A stretch of 32,420 bases of DNA, taken from assembly GCF_018260555.1 (NCBI RefSeq), contig NZ_JAGLBB010000037.1, positions 1 to 32,420 on the forward strand. Direction: 5' to 3'. Under the pieces are notes generated by a model. That model was not told where the DNA came from. It did not search any database and was given only the letters and a program-made list of their open reading frames with translations. Both the position numbers and the translations under genes were made by a program. Positions 18,790-27,322 of this stretch are shown here, one piece after another. This DNA is from Deinococcus sp. GTDB lineage: Bacteria > Deinococcota > Deinococci > Deinococcales > Deinococcaceae. Every line of letters starts with the position of its first letter. The first letter of the stretch is position 1.

Positions 18790-20117
18790 GTGTTCTCCAA
18801 TCGCAGGGGCAGGAGCGCGCCGCCACTCTGAACGCTCAGGGGCGTCAGGGCTTCGCCCCACTCGGCGTACACCGTCAGGGGTTCACCGCCGCTCAGGGCG
18901 AGCAGGGTGTGCAGGCCGCGCTCGCTGCCTGCCAGGGGAAGGCGGCCTGTGCCGTCCTGCGCGTACCAGGGGTCGCCGGGCACCAGCTGAAGGGGGCCGG
19001 TCAGGTGCGCGGTGCGTTCCAGCCAGGGGTTCAGGGCAAGGGCCGCGCCGTGCCGGTCGAGCAGGGCGTCCAGCGTGACGCCAGGTTCGACCGGCTGCGC
19101 GGGCGCGGTGGTCGCCTCGCCGCGCAGCAGGGCGCGTTGCGGATACGTGCCCGGCACGTAACAGATTTCGGCCTGCACTGCCCCGCCGACTGGCAGTGCG
19201 GGCGGAAACGGCCGACCCTGCGCCGCGAAGTCGAGCAGCACGGCGGTATGGTCACCGCTGACCAGCCAGGTGCGCCGGGTGCTGATCATGTCCTCTTGGG
19301 TCAGACTCTGACCCATGACCTGCCAGTGCGCGCGGATGCCGCCTCTGTCCAGCACGGCGGCCTGGTCGATGGGGAATCCCAGTGCGGCGCGCAGGTCTGT
19401 CTGCTCGTCTGGGTTCAGGGTGGTCTGGGCGGACCAGGCCTCGGTCAGCAGGTACAGGCGGGACAGGTGCGCCAGCAGCGCAGCGGGGTCTGACAGGTGA
19501 CCGGGAATCTGCCGGATCAACCGCGCCGCGCCGGGGGCCTGAGCGTCCACGAGACGGGCGGCCTGGGTGTCCCAGTCGCTGTACGGGCGGGCGGGGGCGT
19601 GCGCCAGCCCGTCACGGATCAGGTCTTTCAGGAAGGTCTGAAGGGCGTCCAGGCCTGCGGTGACTTTCCTGTCGCGGGCGGCGCGGCGCCTGGCCTGCGC
19701 GGCCGGGTCGGGCGCGGCCTGAGCAGCGGGAGCAGCCGGGTTGTCGTCTGCGGCTGGGCGTTCAGCTGCCGCCCGCGCAGCCCGGCCGTCCAGCCAGCTC
19801 TGGAGGGCTCCAGGCGGCGTGGCCGATCCGAACTGGTCGGTGTGCGTGGCGTGCAGCAGGAGCAGGGCCAGGGCGTGCTTGCAGGGGAACTTTCGGCTGG
19901 GGCATGAGCACTTGAAGGCCGGGCCGCTCAGGTCCACGCCGGTCAGGTAGGGAGTCTGGCCGCTGCCCTGGCACTCGCCCCACAGGCTGCCCGGCGGGGC
20001 GTTCAGGTTCTGCCATTTGCCGGGCGTGGCGAGTTTACGGCCAGCCTGGGCGCTGGCGGGGTCGGGGGCCAGGGACAGGACGGTATCGGGGGTGAGCGGT
20101 GTTGCAGCGGGGGTCAT
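18786..20117 (-). CDS. SWIM zinc-finger protein
   Basis: The 443-residue protein has a SWIM zinc finger C70-x-C72-x6-C79-x-H81 (in F-K-C-S-C-P-S-R-K-F-P-C-K-H), preceded by a W-G-E-C-Q-G-S-G segment. A disordered Ala/Pro-rich linker (about 110-150) leads to a long C-terminal domain without known motifs. SWIM fingers bind DNA or proteins, so this could be the recognition subunit. It is the first gene of the cassette. An AAAGGA ribosome binding site precedes the ATG. The next gene overlaps its stop by four bases. A palindrome over its promoter points to regulated expression. Confidence 0.88.
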   Translation of the reverse strand: MTPAATPLTPDTVLSLAPDPASAQAGRKLATPGKWQNLNAPPGSLWGECQGSGQTPYLTGVDLSGPAFKCSCPSRKFPCKHALALLLLHATHTDQFGSATPPGALQSWLDGRAARAAAERPAADDNPAAPAAQAAPDPAAQARRRAARDRKVTAGLDALQTFLKDLIRDGLAHAPARPYSDWDTQAARLVDAQAPGAARLIRQIPGHLSDPAALLAHLSRLYLLTEAWSAQTTLNPDEQTDLRAALGFPIDQAAVLDRGGIRAHWQVMGQSLTQEDMISTRRTWLVSGDHTAVLLDFAAQGRPFPPALPVGGAVQAEICYVPGTYPQRALLRGEATTAPAQPVEPGVTLDALLDRHGAALALNPWLERTAHLTGPLQLVPGDPWYAQDGTGRLPLAGSERGLHTLLALSGGEPLTVYAEWGEALTPLSVQSGGALLPLRLENT

Positions 20118-20170
20118 GGATGTTCCTTTCGGGCCTGGAAGACAGCAGGGCCAGAAGTCCAGGGATATAT

Positions 20171-20190
20171 TACGCTACTGACGTAGCGTA
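20171..20190. promoter_or_regulatory. 20-bp palindromic operator over the cassette promoter
   Basis: TACGCTACTGACGTAGCGTA is a perfect inverted repeat of two eight-base arms with a four-base centre. Its edge contains the -10 hexamer of the promoter that reads into the SWIM gene, and it covers the predicted start. Size and symmetry suit a dimeric repressor, for example TetR-type, but no regulator gene is in the window. Confidence 0.7.
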
Positions 20191-20213
20191 CTGTATTTAC
20201 CCTGGGCAGGCAA
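20185..20213 (-). promoter_or_regulatory. promoter of the SWIM-to-VWA operon
   Basis: On the minus strand TTGCCT (20208-20213) and TACGCT (20185-20190) are spaced by exactly 17 bases, predicting a start near 20178. A TAATAT (20167-20172) is a weaker alternative -10. The leader to the ATG at 20117 is about 60 nt. Confidence 0.65.
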
Positions 20214-20272
20214 GCGCTTCTGCGGCGGTTCAGCCTACCCCTGCTCCACAGCCACAACTCTACCGCCACAGC

Positions 20273-20411
20273 TCATACGGATTCCGCTCCACTGCGCCAA
20301 AGTCGGAAAAGTGCCGCCTGCGGCTCCATACCGCGAAACCCGTATGGTGTTCCTCCTCGCGTCCGCTCGGATTGATTCAGAACTGCACCGAATCAATCGG
20401 AATCCGTATCA
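20273..20411 (+). repeat. ~139-bp dispersed repeat (copy E)
   Basis: Starts TCATACGGATTCCG and ends CGGAATCCGTATCA, near-perfect inverted termini. GATTGATTC and GAATCAATC form a nine-base-pair hairpin with an 11-base loop near the right end. It lies about 90 bp beyond the adk stop codon with the hairpin end toward adk, and on the other side of it is the cassette promoter. Confidence 0.88.
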
Positions 20412-20500
20412 CCAGTCACCGCCGGAGGCAGAGCCACCAACGGCAAAGGCCGGAAGCGACCGCACTGCGGCACGTCACCCCCGGCCCCCCCCTGGGACCC

Positions 20501-21094
20501 TTACTTCAGGCCAGCCACGATCCGGTCATAGACCTCGTCCATGCCGCCCACACCATCCACGCGGAACAGATGCCCGCGCGCGGAATAGTAATCGATCAGC
20601 GGCTGCGTCTGCTCGCGGTACACCTGCTGACGGTGGCGCGCCACCTCCTCGGTGTCGTCGCCGCGCACGGGCTCGCCACGCTCGGCCGCCTGCCGGCCCC
20701 GCTCCACGATCCGCGACACCAGCGCCTCATCCGGCACTTCCAGCAGAGGCACGGCATTCACGGGCGCACCCAGTTCCTCCAGCAGCACGTCCAGACCCTG
20801 GGCCTGAGCAATCGTGCGGGGAAATCCGTCGAAGATCACGCGCACGCTTTCCATATCGGCCAGACGGTCGCGGATCAGCGCGATCAGAATCTCGTCCGGA
20901 ACCAGTTTCCCGGCGTCCAGAATGGGCTTCACCTGCCGGCCCAGTTCAGTGTCACGTTTCACGTGATCGCGCAGGATGTCCCCGGTGCTGATCTTCACGA
21001 GGCTCCGGTCGTGCGCCAGCCGTTCCGCCTGGGTTCCTTTCCCTGCGCCGGGAGGCCCGAGGAAGATCACGACGTTGTTCTTCTGTCCACTCAC
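20501..21094 (-). CDS. adk: adenylate kinase
   Basis: The 197-residue enzyme interconverts ATP, ADP and AMP. It has the P-loop G-P-P-G-A-G-K-G-T (about 13-21), the AMP-binding segment S-T-G-D-I-L-R, and D-G-F-P-R-T. The lid is the short form without zinc-binding cysteines. Start is GTG 21094 with a GGAGG six bases upstream. A TATGCT box at 21117-21122 may be the -10 of its own promoter, because a terminator separates it from secY upstream. Confidence 0.97.
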   Translation of the reverse strand: MSGQKNNVVIFLGPPGAGKGTQAERLAHDRSLVKISTGDILRDHVKRDTELGRQVKPILDAGKLVPDEILIALIRDRLADMESVRVIFDGFPRTIAQAQGLDVLLEELGAPVNAVPLLEVPDEALVSRIVERGRQAAERGEPVRGDDTEEVARHRQQVYREQTQPLIDYYSARGHLFRVDGVGGMDEVYDRIVAGLK

Positions 21095-21116
21095 ACTTTC
21101 CCTCCGTTAGACTCCC

Positions 21117-21122
21117 AGCATA
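21117..21122 (-). promoter_or_regulatory. possible -10 box of adk
   Basis: TATGCT on the minus strand lies 22 bases before the GTG start, leaving room for a short leader with GGAGG. No good -35 hexamer is seen. Confidence 0.35.
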
Positions 21123-21238
21123 TCGGCTCTGGCACTTCGGGGGGCGGCCCTGCTCAGTCCGGGACTGTACCCCGGCAGGTAACGAGTCTGGCGTAGTGGT
21201 TACCCCCGGCGAAGGGTGCGGCAGCTGGGGCACGCATG

Positions 21239-21270
21239 AAAAAACCGCCTGCCATCTGCGCAGGCGGTTT
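21239..21270 (-). terminator. Rho-independent terminator after secY
   Basis: On the minus strand AAACCGCCTG pairs with CAGGCGGTTT around a nine-base loop, followed by a run of six T residues. It lies about 290 bp beyond the secY stop codon, with two dispersed repeats in between, so the secY transcript would carry a long 3' UTR. Confidence 0.85.
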
Positions 21271-21289
21271 CCGGAAAAAGCCGTGAGAG

Positions 21290-21429
21290 TCATACGGATT
21301 CCGTCTGTTTCACCGACCACCTGGAAGGGCACCAGATGACCATCTCCACGCCCGGAATCCGCTCTGCTCTCCCCCGCGTCCGCTCGAATGGAACGGTTGT
21401 TACCCACCATTCCACCAGAAGCCGTATCA
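21290..21429 (+). repeat. dispersed repeat, diverged copy (F1)
   Basis: Same length and termini as the other copies, starting TCATACGGATTCCG and ending GAAGCCGTATCA, but the interior is diverged. At the position of the hairpin it has GAATGG and CCATTC instead of GATTGATTC and GAATCAATC, so pairing is kept while the bases differ. It shares TCA with copy F2 at 21427-21429. Confidence 0.75.
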
Positions 21430-21562
21430 GACGGATTCCGCTCCATTCCGCCACAGTCGGGAAGACACCGCCTGTGGCTCCATACCGCGAAATCCGTCTG
21501 TTGTTCCTACTCGCATCCGCTCGGATTGATTCGGAACTGCACCAAATCAATCGGAAGCCGTA

Positions 21563-21565
<3 letters not shown>
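21427..21565 (+). repeat. dispersed repeat (F2), overlapping the secY stop codon
   Basis: Begins TCAGACGGATTCCG and ends GGAAGCCGTATCA. Its last three bases are the reverse complement of the secY stop codon TGA (21563-21565). It is otherwise very like copies B, D and E, in tandem with F1. Confidence 0.85.
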
Positions 21566-22882
<1,317 letters not shown>

Positions 22883-23347
22883 TTACTCCGCCTTCTCGGC
22901 GCTTTCTGTCTTCGCGGCGGGCAGGATGACCTGACCACCGGCGGCTTCCACGGCCCTGACGGCACTTTCGCTGGCCGCATCGACGTGAATGGTCAGGGCG
23001 CGGGTCACTTCACCGTTCCCGAGCAGCTTCACGGGGCGGTTCTTGCGGCGCACGAGGCCCGCGAGTTCCAGCGTGTTGCGGTCGATGGTGGTGTCCTCGA
23101 CGCCTTCGAGTCTGCCCAGGTTCACCACTTCGAAGGTAATGCCGACGTTGTTGAACCCGCGCTTGGGCAGGCGGCTGATCAGGGTGCTGCGGCCGCCCTC
23201 GAAGTAGCTGCCCTTACCGGCGCCACTGCGTGACTTCTGGCCCTTGTGACCGCGACCGGCGGTCTTGTCGGTGCCGCCGGGGCCGCGACCGACGCGCTTG
23301 CGGGGCTTGCGGCTGCCAGCGTGGGGTTTGAGTTCGTGGAGCTTCAC
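22883..23347 (-). CDS. rplO: 50S ribosomal protein L15
   Basis: The 154-residue protein begins M-K-L-H-E-L-K-P-H-A-G-S-R-K-P-R-K-R-V-G, typical of L15, a late assembly protein of the large subunit. It starts with GTG at 23347, whose bases overlap the rpmD stop (GTGA), and its stop directly precedes secY. The overlap indicates coupled translation. Confidence 0.97.
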   Translation of the reverse strand: MKLHELKPHAGSRKPRKRVGRGPGGTDKTAGRGHKGQKSRSGAGKGSYFEGGRSTLISRLPKRGFNNVGITFEVVNLGRLEGVEDTTIDRNTLELAGLVRRKNRPVKLLGNGEVTRALTIHVDAASESAVRAVEAAGGQVILPAAKTESAEKAE

Positions 23348-23511
23348 GCTTCCACCTCCAGGAGGTGCTTGACGGTGTTCACCATGCCGCGAATGGCAGG
23401 GCTGTCGTTAATTTCACGGCTGTCGCCGATCTTCTTGAGGCCCAGCGCGTGAAGGGTCTTCACCTGGTAACCAGGGCGACCGATGACGCTGCGCTTGAGG
23501 GTAATTTTCAC
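23344..23511 (-). CDS. rpmD: 50S ribosomal protein L30
   Basis: This 55-residue gene is short and easily missed. It reads M-K-I-T-L-K-R-S-V-I-G-R-P-G-Y-Q-V-K-T-L, the L30 sequence. It starts with GTG at 23511, overlapping the rpsE stop (GTGA), and ends overlapping the GTG of rplO (GTGA). It occupies its usual place between S5 and L15. Confidence 0.96.
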   Translation of the reverse strand: MKITLKRSVIGRPGYQVKTLHALGLKKIGDSREINDSPAIRGMVNTVKHLLEVEA

Positions 23512-24021
23512 TGCGCGCCTCCGGTGGGCTGCGCCTCGCCGCGCAGGGCACGAACCTGCTTGGCGGTGCGGAGGTTCTTCAGGCCGTCGAACACGGCGTA
23601 CGCCACGTTCACCTTGTTGCGGCTCCCGAGTTCCTTGCTGAGCATGTTGGTGATGCCAGCCAGTTCGGCGATGGAGCGGGGCACGGTGCCGGCGATCACA
23701 CCGGTACCGGGGCCGGCGGGCTTGAGCAGCACGCGGCTGGTGCTGTTCACGCCGACGATGTCGTGGGGAATCGTGCCGTTCTCGACCGGCACGTTGATCA
23801 TGTTCTTGCGGGCGATGCTCTTGGCCTTCTCGATGGCCACGGGCACTTCTTTCGCCTTGCCGATCCCCATGCCCACGCGGCCGTTACGGTCACCCAGGAT
23901 CACCAGTGCGGAGAAGCGGAAGCGACGTCCACCCTGGTAGGTTTTGCTGGTGCGGTTGACGAACAGCATCTTCTCTTCGAATTCGCTGCTCTCGCGCTCC
24001 GCATTGCGGTCGTTGCGTCGG

Positions 24022-24032
<11 letters not shown>
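23508..24032 (-). CDS. rpsE: 30S ribosomal protein S5
   Basis: The 174-residue protein has the S5 double-stranded-RNA-like domain (R-F-R-F-S-A-L-V-I-L-G-D) and the core G-P-G-T-G-V-I-A-G-T-V-P-R. S5 contributes to decoding accuracy. TTG at 24032 gives M-T-F-N-R-R-N-D-R-N and has GGAGG six bases upstream, so it is preferred to the ATG at 24053. It overlaps the end of rplR by 11 bases. Confidence 0.95.
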
Positions 24033-24359
<327 letters not shown>

Positions 24360-24360
<1 letters not shown>

Positions 24361-24917
24361 TATTTCTTCCCTTTCCCGCCGGTGGCGCCAGCCTTACCGG
24401 CCTTGAGGCTGATTTTCTCACCGGCGAAGCGCACACCCTTGCCGTGGTAGGCATCGGGTTTACGAACTTTGCGAACGTTGGCGGCCACCTGGCCGACGAG
24501 CTGCTTGTCGATGCCGCTCACGTCGATCTTGGTGGGTTCCGGAACAGTGAAGGTCACGCCGGCCGGAGGATCAATCACGACGGGGTGGCTGTATCCGATG
24601 GTCATTTCGAGCGCTTTGCCCGCGAGCTTGGCGCGGAAACCGACGCCCTTGAGCTCCAGGTTGATCACGTAACCGTCACTGACACCCTTGACGGCGTTGG
24701 CCACCAGGGAGCGGGTCAGGCCGTGCAGGGCGCGGTGGCGCTGCTGGTCACTGGGACGCTCGACGAGCAGCTGGTCGCCGTCCTGCTTGATGGTCAGTTC
24801 CTGGTTGTAAGGAACGGTCAGTTCGCCTTTGGGGCCTTTGACCTTGAACACGCCACCGGCGACGCTCATGGTCACGCCGTTCGGAACGGCGATAGGCTGT
24901 TTACCAATTCGGGACAT
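24360..24917 (-). CDS. rplF: 50S ribosomal protein L6
   Basis: The 185-residue protein begins M-S-R-I-G-K-Q-P-I-A-V-P-N-G-V and carries the two L6 domains with the conserved G-Y-S-H-P-V motif and the C-terminal P-D-A-Y-H-G-K-G-V-R. L6 sits near the factor-binding site. It has a GGAGGACA ribosome binding site. It follows rpsH after 95 bp and overlaps rplR by one base. Confidence 0.98.
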
Positions 24918-25012
24918 GTGCTGTCCTCCTTCCTTAAGTTCGGAATTCCCGGTCTGGGGTCCGAGGGGTCAGGTGAGATCGTGTGCTCGCTGGTGGGTTC
25001 CCGGCGGGGGGA

Positions 25013-25414
25013 TTACCAGAGAACGCAGATGACTTCGCCGCCGACACCCTGTTTGCGGGCGTCGTGGTCGGCCAGCAGGCCCTTGCTCGTGGACACCACG
25101 GCGACACCCAGACCACGCTGAACGCGGGGCAGGTTGTCGGCACTGACGTACGCGCGGCGGCCGGGACGGCTGATGCGCTCGATGTGCTTGATGACCTGCT
25201 CGCGCTTGGCTCCGTATTTCAGGGTCAGGCGCAGCACGTCAAACTTCTGCCCTTCGGGCAGCAGGCGCTCGTAGGACGCAACGTAACCTTCCTGCACGAG
25301 CAGTTTAGCCAGTTCTTCCTTGAACTTGGAGGCCGGAACGTCCACGGTCTCCTTAAAGGTGCGCGTCGCGTTGCGAATGCGCGTGAGCATGTCGGCGATG
25401 GGATCACTCAGCAT
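25013..25414 (-). CDS. rpsH: 30S ribosomal protein S8
   Basis: The 133-residue protein begins M-L-S-D-P-I-A-D-M-L-T-R-I-R-N-A and ends G-G-E-V-I-C-V-L-W, both S8 signatures. S8 organises the central domain of 16S rRNA and, in enterobacteria, represses its own operon. Here it is the first gene of a separate transcription unit, with a promoter at 25644-25673, a structured leader, and a GGAGGAG ribosome binding site. Confidence 0.98.
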   Translation of the reverse strand: MLSDPIADMLTRIRNATRTFKETVDVPASKFKEELAKLLVQEGYVASYERLLPEGQKFDVLRLTLKYGAKREQVIKHIERISRPGRRAYVSADNLPRVQRGLGVAVVSTSKGLLADHDARKQGVGGEVICVLW

Positions 25415-25643
25415 GTATCTCCTCCAGGGGTCTCAGCGTGACGGGCACGCAGCCCCGGCGGGTGGTCCGGGCACCTGTCTGGTACCGGACGCAAGTCTCC
25501 CCTTGTGAATCCGTGGCGGTGAAAATACCGCCGCTTCCTCTGTTGGGTTGGAAATCCACCTCTGGACGATCACCTCTCCGTGATGGGCGGTTCGTATCCA
25601 GGGGGCACAGCACGAACACCGCAACGTAGCGCGGCAAGAAAGG
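25415..25643 (-). promoter_or_regulatory. structured 5' leader of rpsH
   Basis: The predicted transcript start near 25637 leaves about 220 nt before rpsH. It contains four perfect short stems: GTTCGT/ACGAAC (25590-25617), ATCAC/GTGAT (25569-25584), GGCGGT/ACCGCC (25515-25532) and GTCCGG/CCGGAC (25465-25490). No T-run follows the stems, so this is not a plain terminator. A ribosomal-protein-binding control element is plausible; the ligand is unknown. Confidence 0.5.
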
Positions 25644-25673
25644 AGTGTATCAGAAAAGTAGGTCTGCTGGCAA
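25644..25673 (-). promoter_or_regulatory. promoter of the rpsH-secY operon
   Basis: On the minus strand TTGCCA (25668-25673) and TACACT (25644-25649) are 18 bases apart, just downstream of the terminator that ends the rpsN transcript. It gives rpsH and the genes after it their own transcript. Confidence 0.7.
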
Positions 25674-25701
25674 CGCCTGCGGGACACCCAGGCCAGCCGC
25701 G

Positions 25702-25724
25702 AAAAACCCCCCGTTACTGGGGGG
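25702..25724 (-). terminator. Rho-independent terminator after rpsN
   Basis: On the minus strand CCCCCC and GGGGGG form a six-pair stem with a six-base loop, followed by five T residues. It lies about 55 bp after the rpsN stop and splits the S10-spc ribosomal cluster into two transcription units. Confidence 0.8.
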
Positions 25725-25777
25725 ATTGATCGTGGGTGCCGCCCCGGGCTACAGGGCTGCGCTGAGGGGGCTGGAAC

Positions 25778-25963
25778 TTACCAGCTGCTTTTCTTCACGC
25801 CGGGCAGTTCGCCCTTGTGCGCCATCTCGCGGATGCAGATGCGGCACATGCCGAAGAAACGGTAGTAACCGCGGGCGCGGCCACAGCGGGAGCAGCGGCT
25901 GTAGTTCTGCACGGCAAATTTGTGGCCGCGGGCTGCCTTGACAACTTTCGAGGTATTCGCCAT
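25778..25963 (-). CDS. rpsN: 30S ribosomal protein S14 (zinc-binding type)
   Basis: The 61-residue protein has Cys24-x-x-Cys27 and Cys40-x-x-Cys43, the zinc ribbon of the short S14 type, and ends K-K-S-S-W. It belongs in the 30S head. It follows rplE by nine bases with an AAGGA ribosome binding site, and is the last gene before the terminator at 25702-25724. Confidence 0.97.
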   Translation of the reverse strand: MANTSKVVKAARGHKFAVQNYSRCSRCGRARGYYRFFGMCRICIREMAHKGELPGVKKSSW

Positions 25964-25972
25964 ATCAGTTCC

Positions 25973-26512
25973 TTATTTCCGGAAGGGCAGGCCCAGACCC
26001 TGCAGGAGGGCGCGGGCTTCTTCGTCGGTCTTGGCGGTGGTCACGATGGTGATGTCCATGCCACGCACCTTGTCGACCATGTCGTACGTGATTTCCGGGA
26101 AGATCAGCTGCTCTTTGATGCCCAGGTTGTAGTTCCCACGGCCATCGAAGGCGTTGGGGTTCACGCCACGGAAGTCACGAATGCGGGGAAGGCCGATGTT
26201 GATCAGCTTCTCGAGGAACACGTACATACGCTCACCGCGCAGCGTGACCTTGATGCCGACCGGCATGCCCTGACGGAGTTTGAAGTTACTGATGCTCTTC
26301 TTGGCCTTGGTGATGATGGGCTTCTGAAGGGTGATCAGGCTCAGTTCCTTGGCGGCCTTGTCGATGGCTTTGCTGTCTTCCTTGGCGGAACCCAGGCCTT
26401 CGTTGATCACGATTTTCTCGATGCGGGGGGCCGCCATGACGCTGGAGTAGCTGAACTGCTCTACCAGTGCCGGGCGCACCTGCTCGGTGTACTTGGTTTT
26501 CAGGGTCTGCAT
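25973..26512 (-). CDS. rplE: 50S ribosomal protein L5
   Basis: The 179-residue protein has the L5 segments V-M-A-A-P-R-I-E-K-I-V-I-N-E-G-L-G, L-R-Q-G-M-P-V-G-I-K-V-T-L-R-G and R-D-F-R-G-V-N-P. L5 binds 5S rRNA and contacts the P-site tRNA. A hairpin lies in the 58-bp gap between it and rplX. It is followed by rpsN. Confidence 0.98.
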   Translation of the reverse strand: MQTLKTKYTEQVRPALVEQFSYSSVMAAPRIEKIVINEGLGSAKEDSKAIDKAAKELSLITLQKPIITKAKKSISNFKLRQGMPVGIKVTLRGERMYVFLEKLINIGLPRIRDFRGVNPNAFDGRGNYNLGIKEQLIFPEITYDMVDKVRGMDITIVTTAKTDEEARALLQGLGLPFRK

Positions 26513-26540
26513 GTGGCCTCTCTTCGGGCGGACGGGTCGC

Positions 26541-26567
26541 CCAGGTCACGCTGGCGCGTGACCCTGG
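26541..26567 (-). other. hairpin between rplX and rplE
   Basis: CCAGGTCACGC (26541-26551) pairs with GCGTGACCCTGG (26556-26567) with a four-base loop and one bulged C. It starts three bases after the rplX stop and is not followed by a T-run. It could limit read-through, mark RNA processing or protect an mRNA end. Confidence 0.6.
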
Positions 26568-26570
26568 AAT

Positions 26571-26918
26571 TCAGTCGATGTTCTTGCCGCTGGCGACCGC
26601 GACACGGACTTTCTTGCCGTCCACGACCGTCTTGCGGATGCGGGTAGCCTTCCCGGTCTCGGGGTCCACGATGGACACCTTGCTGGCGTGCAGGGCCAGC
26701 TCGCGCTGTTCCTGGCCGCCCTGGGGACTGGCGGGGCTGGGCTTGACGTTCTTGGTGACCATGTTCACGCCTTCCACGACGACCTTCTGGTCGCGGGGCA
26801 GCGCGAGCAGGACCTTGCCGGTCTTGCCTTTGTGCTTGCCGTTCAGAACGATGACGGTGTCACCCTTCTTGATGTGCAGCTTGTCGTTGTGGTGGCTACC
26901 AGCGCTGGGGCGGGGCAT
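26571..26918 (-). CDS. rplX: 50S ribosomal protein L24
   Basis: The 115-residue KOW-domain protein has K-K-G-D-T-V-I-V-L-N-G-K-H-K-G-K-T-G-K-V and V-E-G-V-N-M-V-T-K-N-V-K-P, typical of L24, an early assembly protein. It has a slightly extended N-terminus (M-P-R-P-S-A-G-S-H-H). It overlaps the stop of rplN by one base. Confidence 0.98.
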   Translation of the reverse strand: MPRPSAGSHHNDKLHIKKGDTVIVLNGKHKGKTGKVLLALPRDQKVVVEGVNMVTKNVKPSPASPQGGQEQRELALHASKVSIVDPETGKATRIRKTVVDGKKVRVAVASGKNID

Positions 26919-27322
26919 TACAGCACCTCCGGTGCCAGGGAGACGATCTTCATGAAGCGGCGGTCGCGCAGCTCGCGGGCCACCGGCCCGAAGACGCGGG
27001 TTCCGCGGGGTTCACCCTGGTTGTTGATGATGACGGCGGCGTTCTTGTCAAAGCGGATGGTGCTGCCGTCGGCACGCTTGATGGCGTGCGAAGTCCGCAC
27101 GACCACGGCCTTGACGACGTCGCCGGCTTTGACGGTTCCGCGGGGCGCGGCGTCCTTGACGGAAGCGACGATGATGTCCCCGACGTGGGCGTAGCGTTTG
27201 TTACCGCCGCCGCCGGTCGTCAGACCCTTGCCGCCGATACCGCTGTTCAGCACGCGGATGCACATGATCTCGCGGGCGCCGCTGTTGTCCGCCACGTCAA
27301 GGCGGGATTGAGGCATGATCAT
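26918..27322 (-). CDS. rplN: 50S ribosomal protein L14
   Basis: The 134-residue protein begins M-I-M-P-Q-S-R-L-D-V-A-D-N-S-G-A-R and ends M-K-I-V-S-L-A-P-E-V-L, as in L14, which bridges the subunits. Its start overlaps the rpsQ stop by four bases and its stop overlaps rplX by one. Confidence 0.98.
   Translation of the reverse strand: MIMPQSRLDVADNSGAREIMCIRVLNSGIGGKGLTTGGGGNKRYAHVGDIIVASVKDAAPRGTVKAGDVVKAVVVRTSHAIKRADGSTIRFDKNAAVIINNQGEPRGTRVFGPVARELRDRRFMKIVSLAPEVL

Larger units (their letters stand above)
20118..20500. other. gap between adk and the SWIM gene
   Basis: No gene is supported. It contains the cassette promoter and palindrome (20171-20213) and the dispersed repeat at 20273-20411. 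No convincing terminator follows adk. Confidence 0.6.
21095..21562. other. gap between secY and adk
   Basis: No gene is supported. From right to left it contains two tandem copies of the dispersed repeat (21427-21565 and 21290-21429), the secY terminator (21239-21270) and the adk start region. Confidence 0.65.

Noticed and set aside
12639..20117. Treating the cassette as a prophage, integrative element or a VMAP-type conflict system
   Set aside because: No integrase, direct flanking attachment repeats, tRNA or effector protease is seen; only the MoxR-VWA pair is shared with VMAP systems.
20171..20190. Palindrome as a transcription terminator
   Set aside because: There is no T-run and the sequence overlaps a -10 hexamer with a well-spaced -35, so an operator is the better reading.
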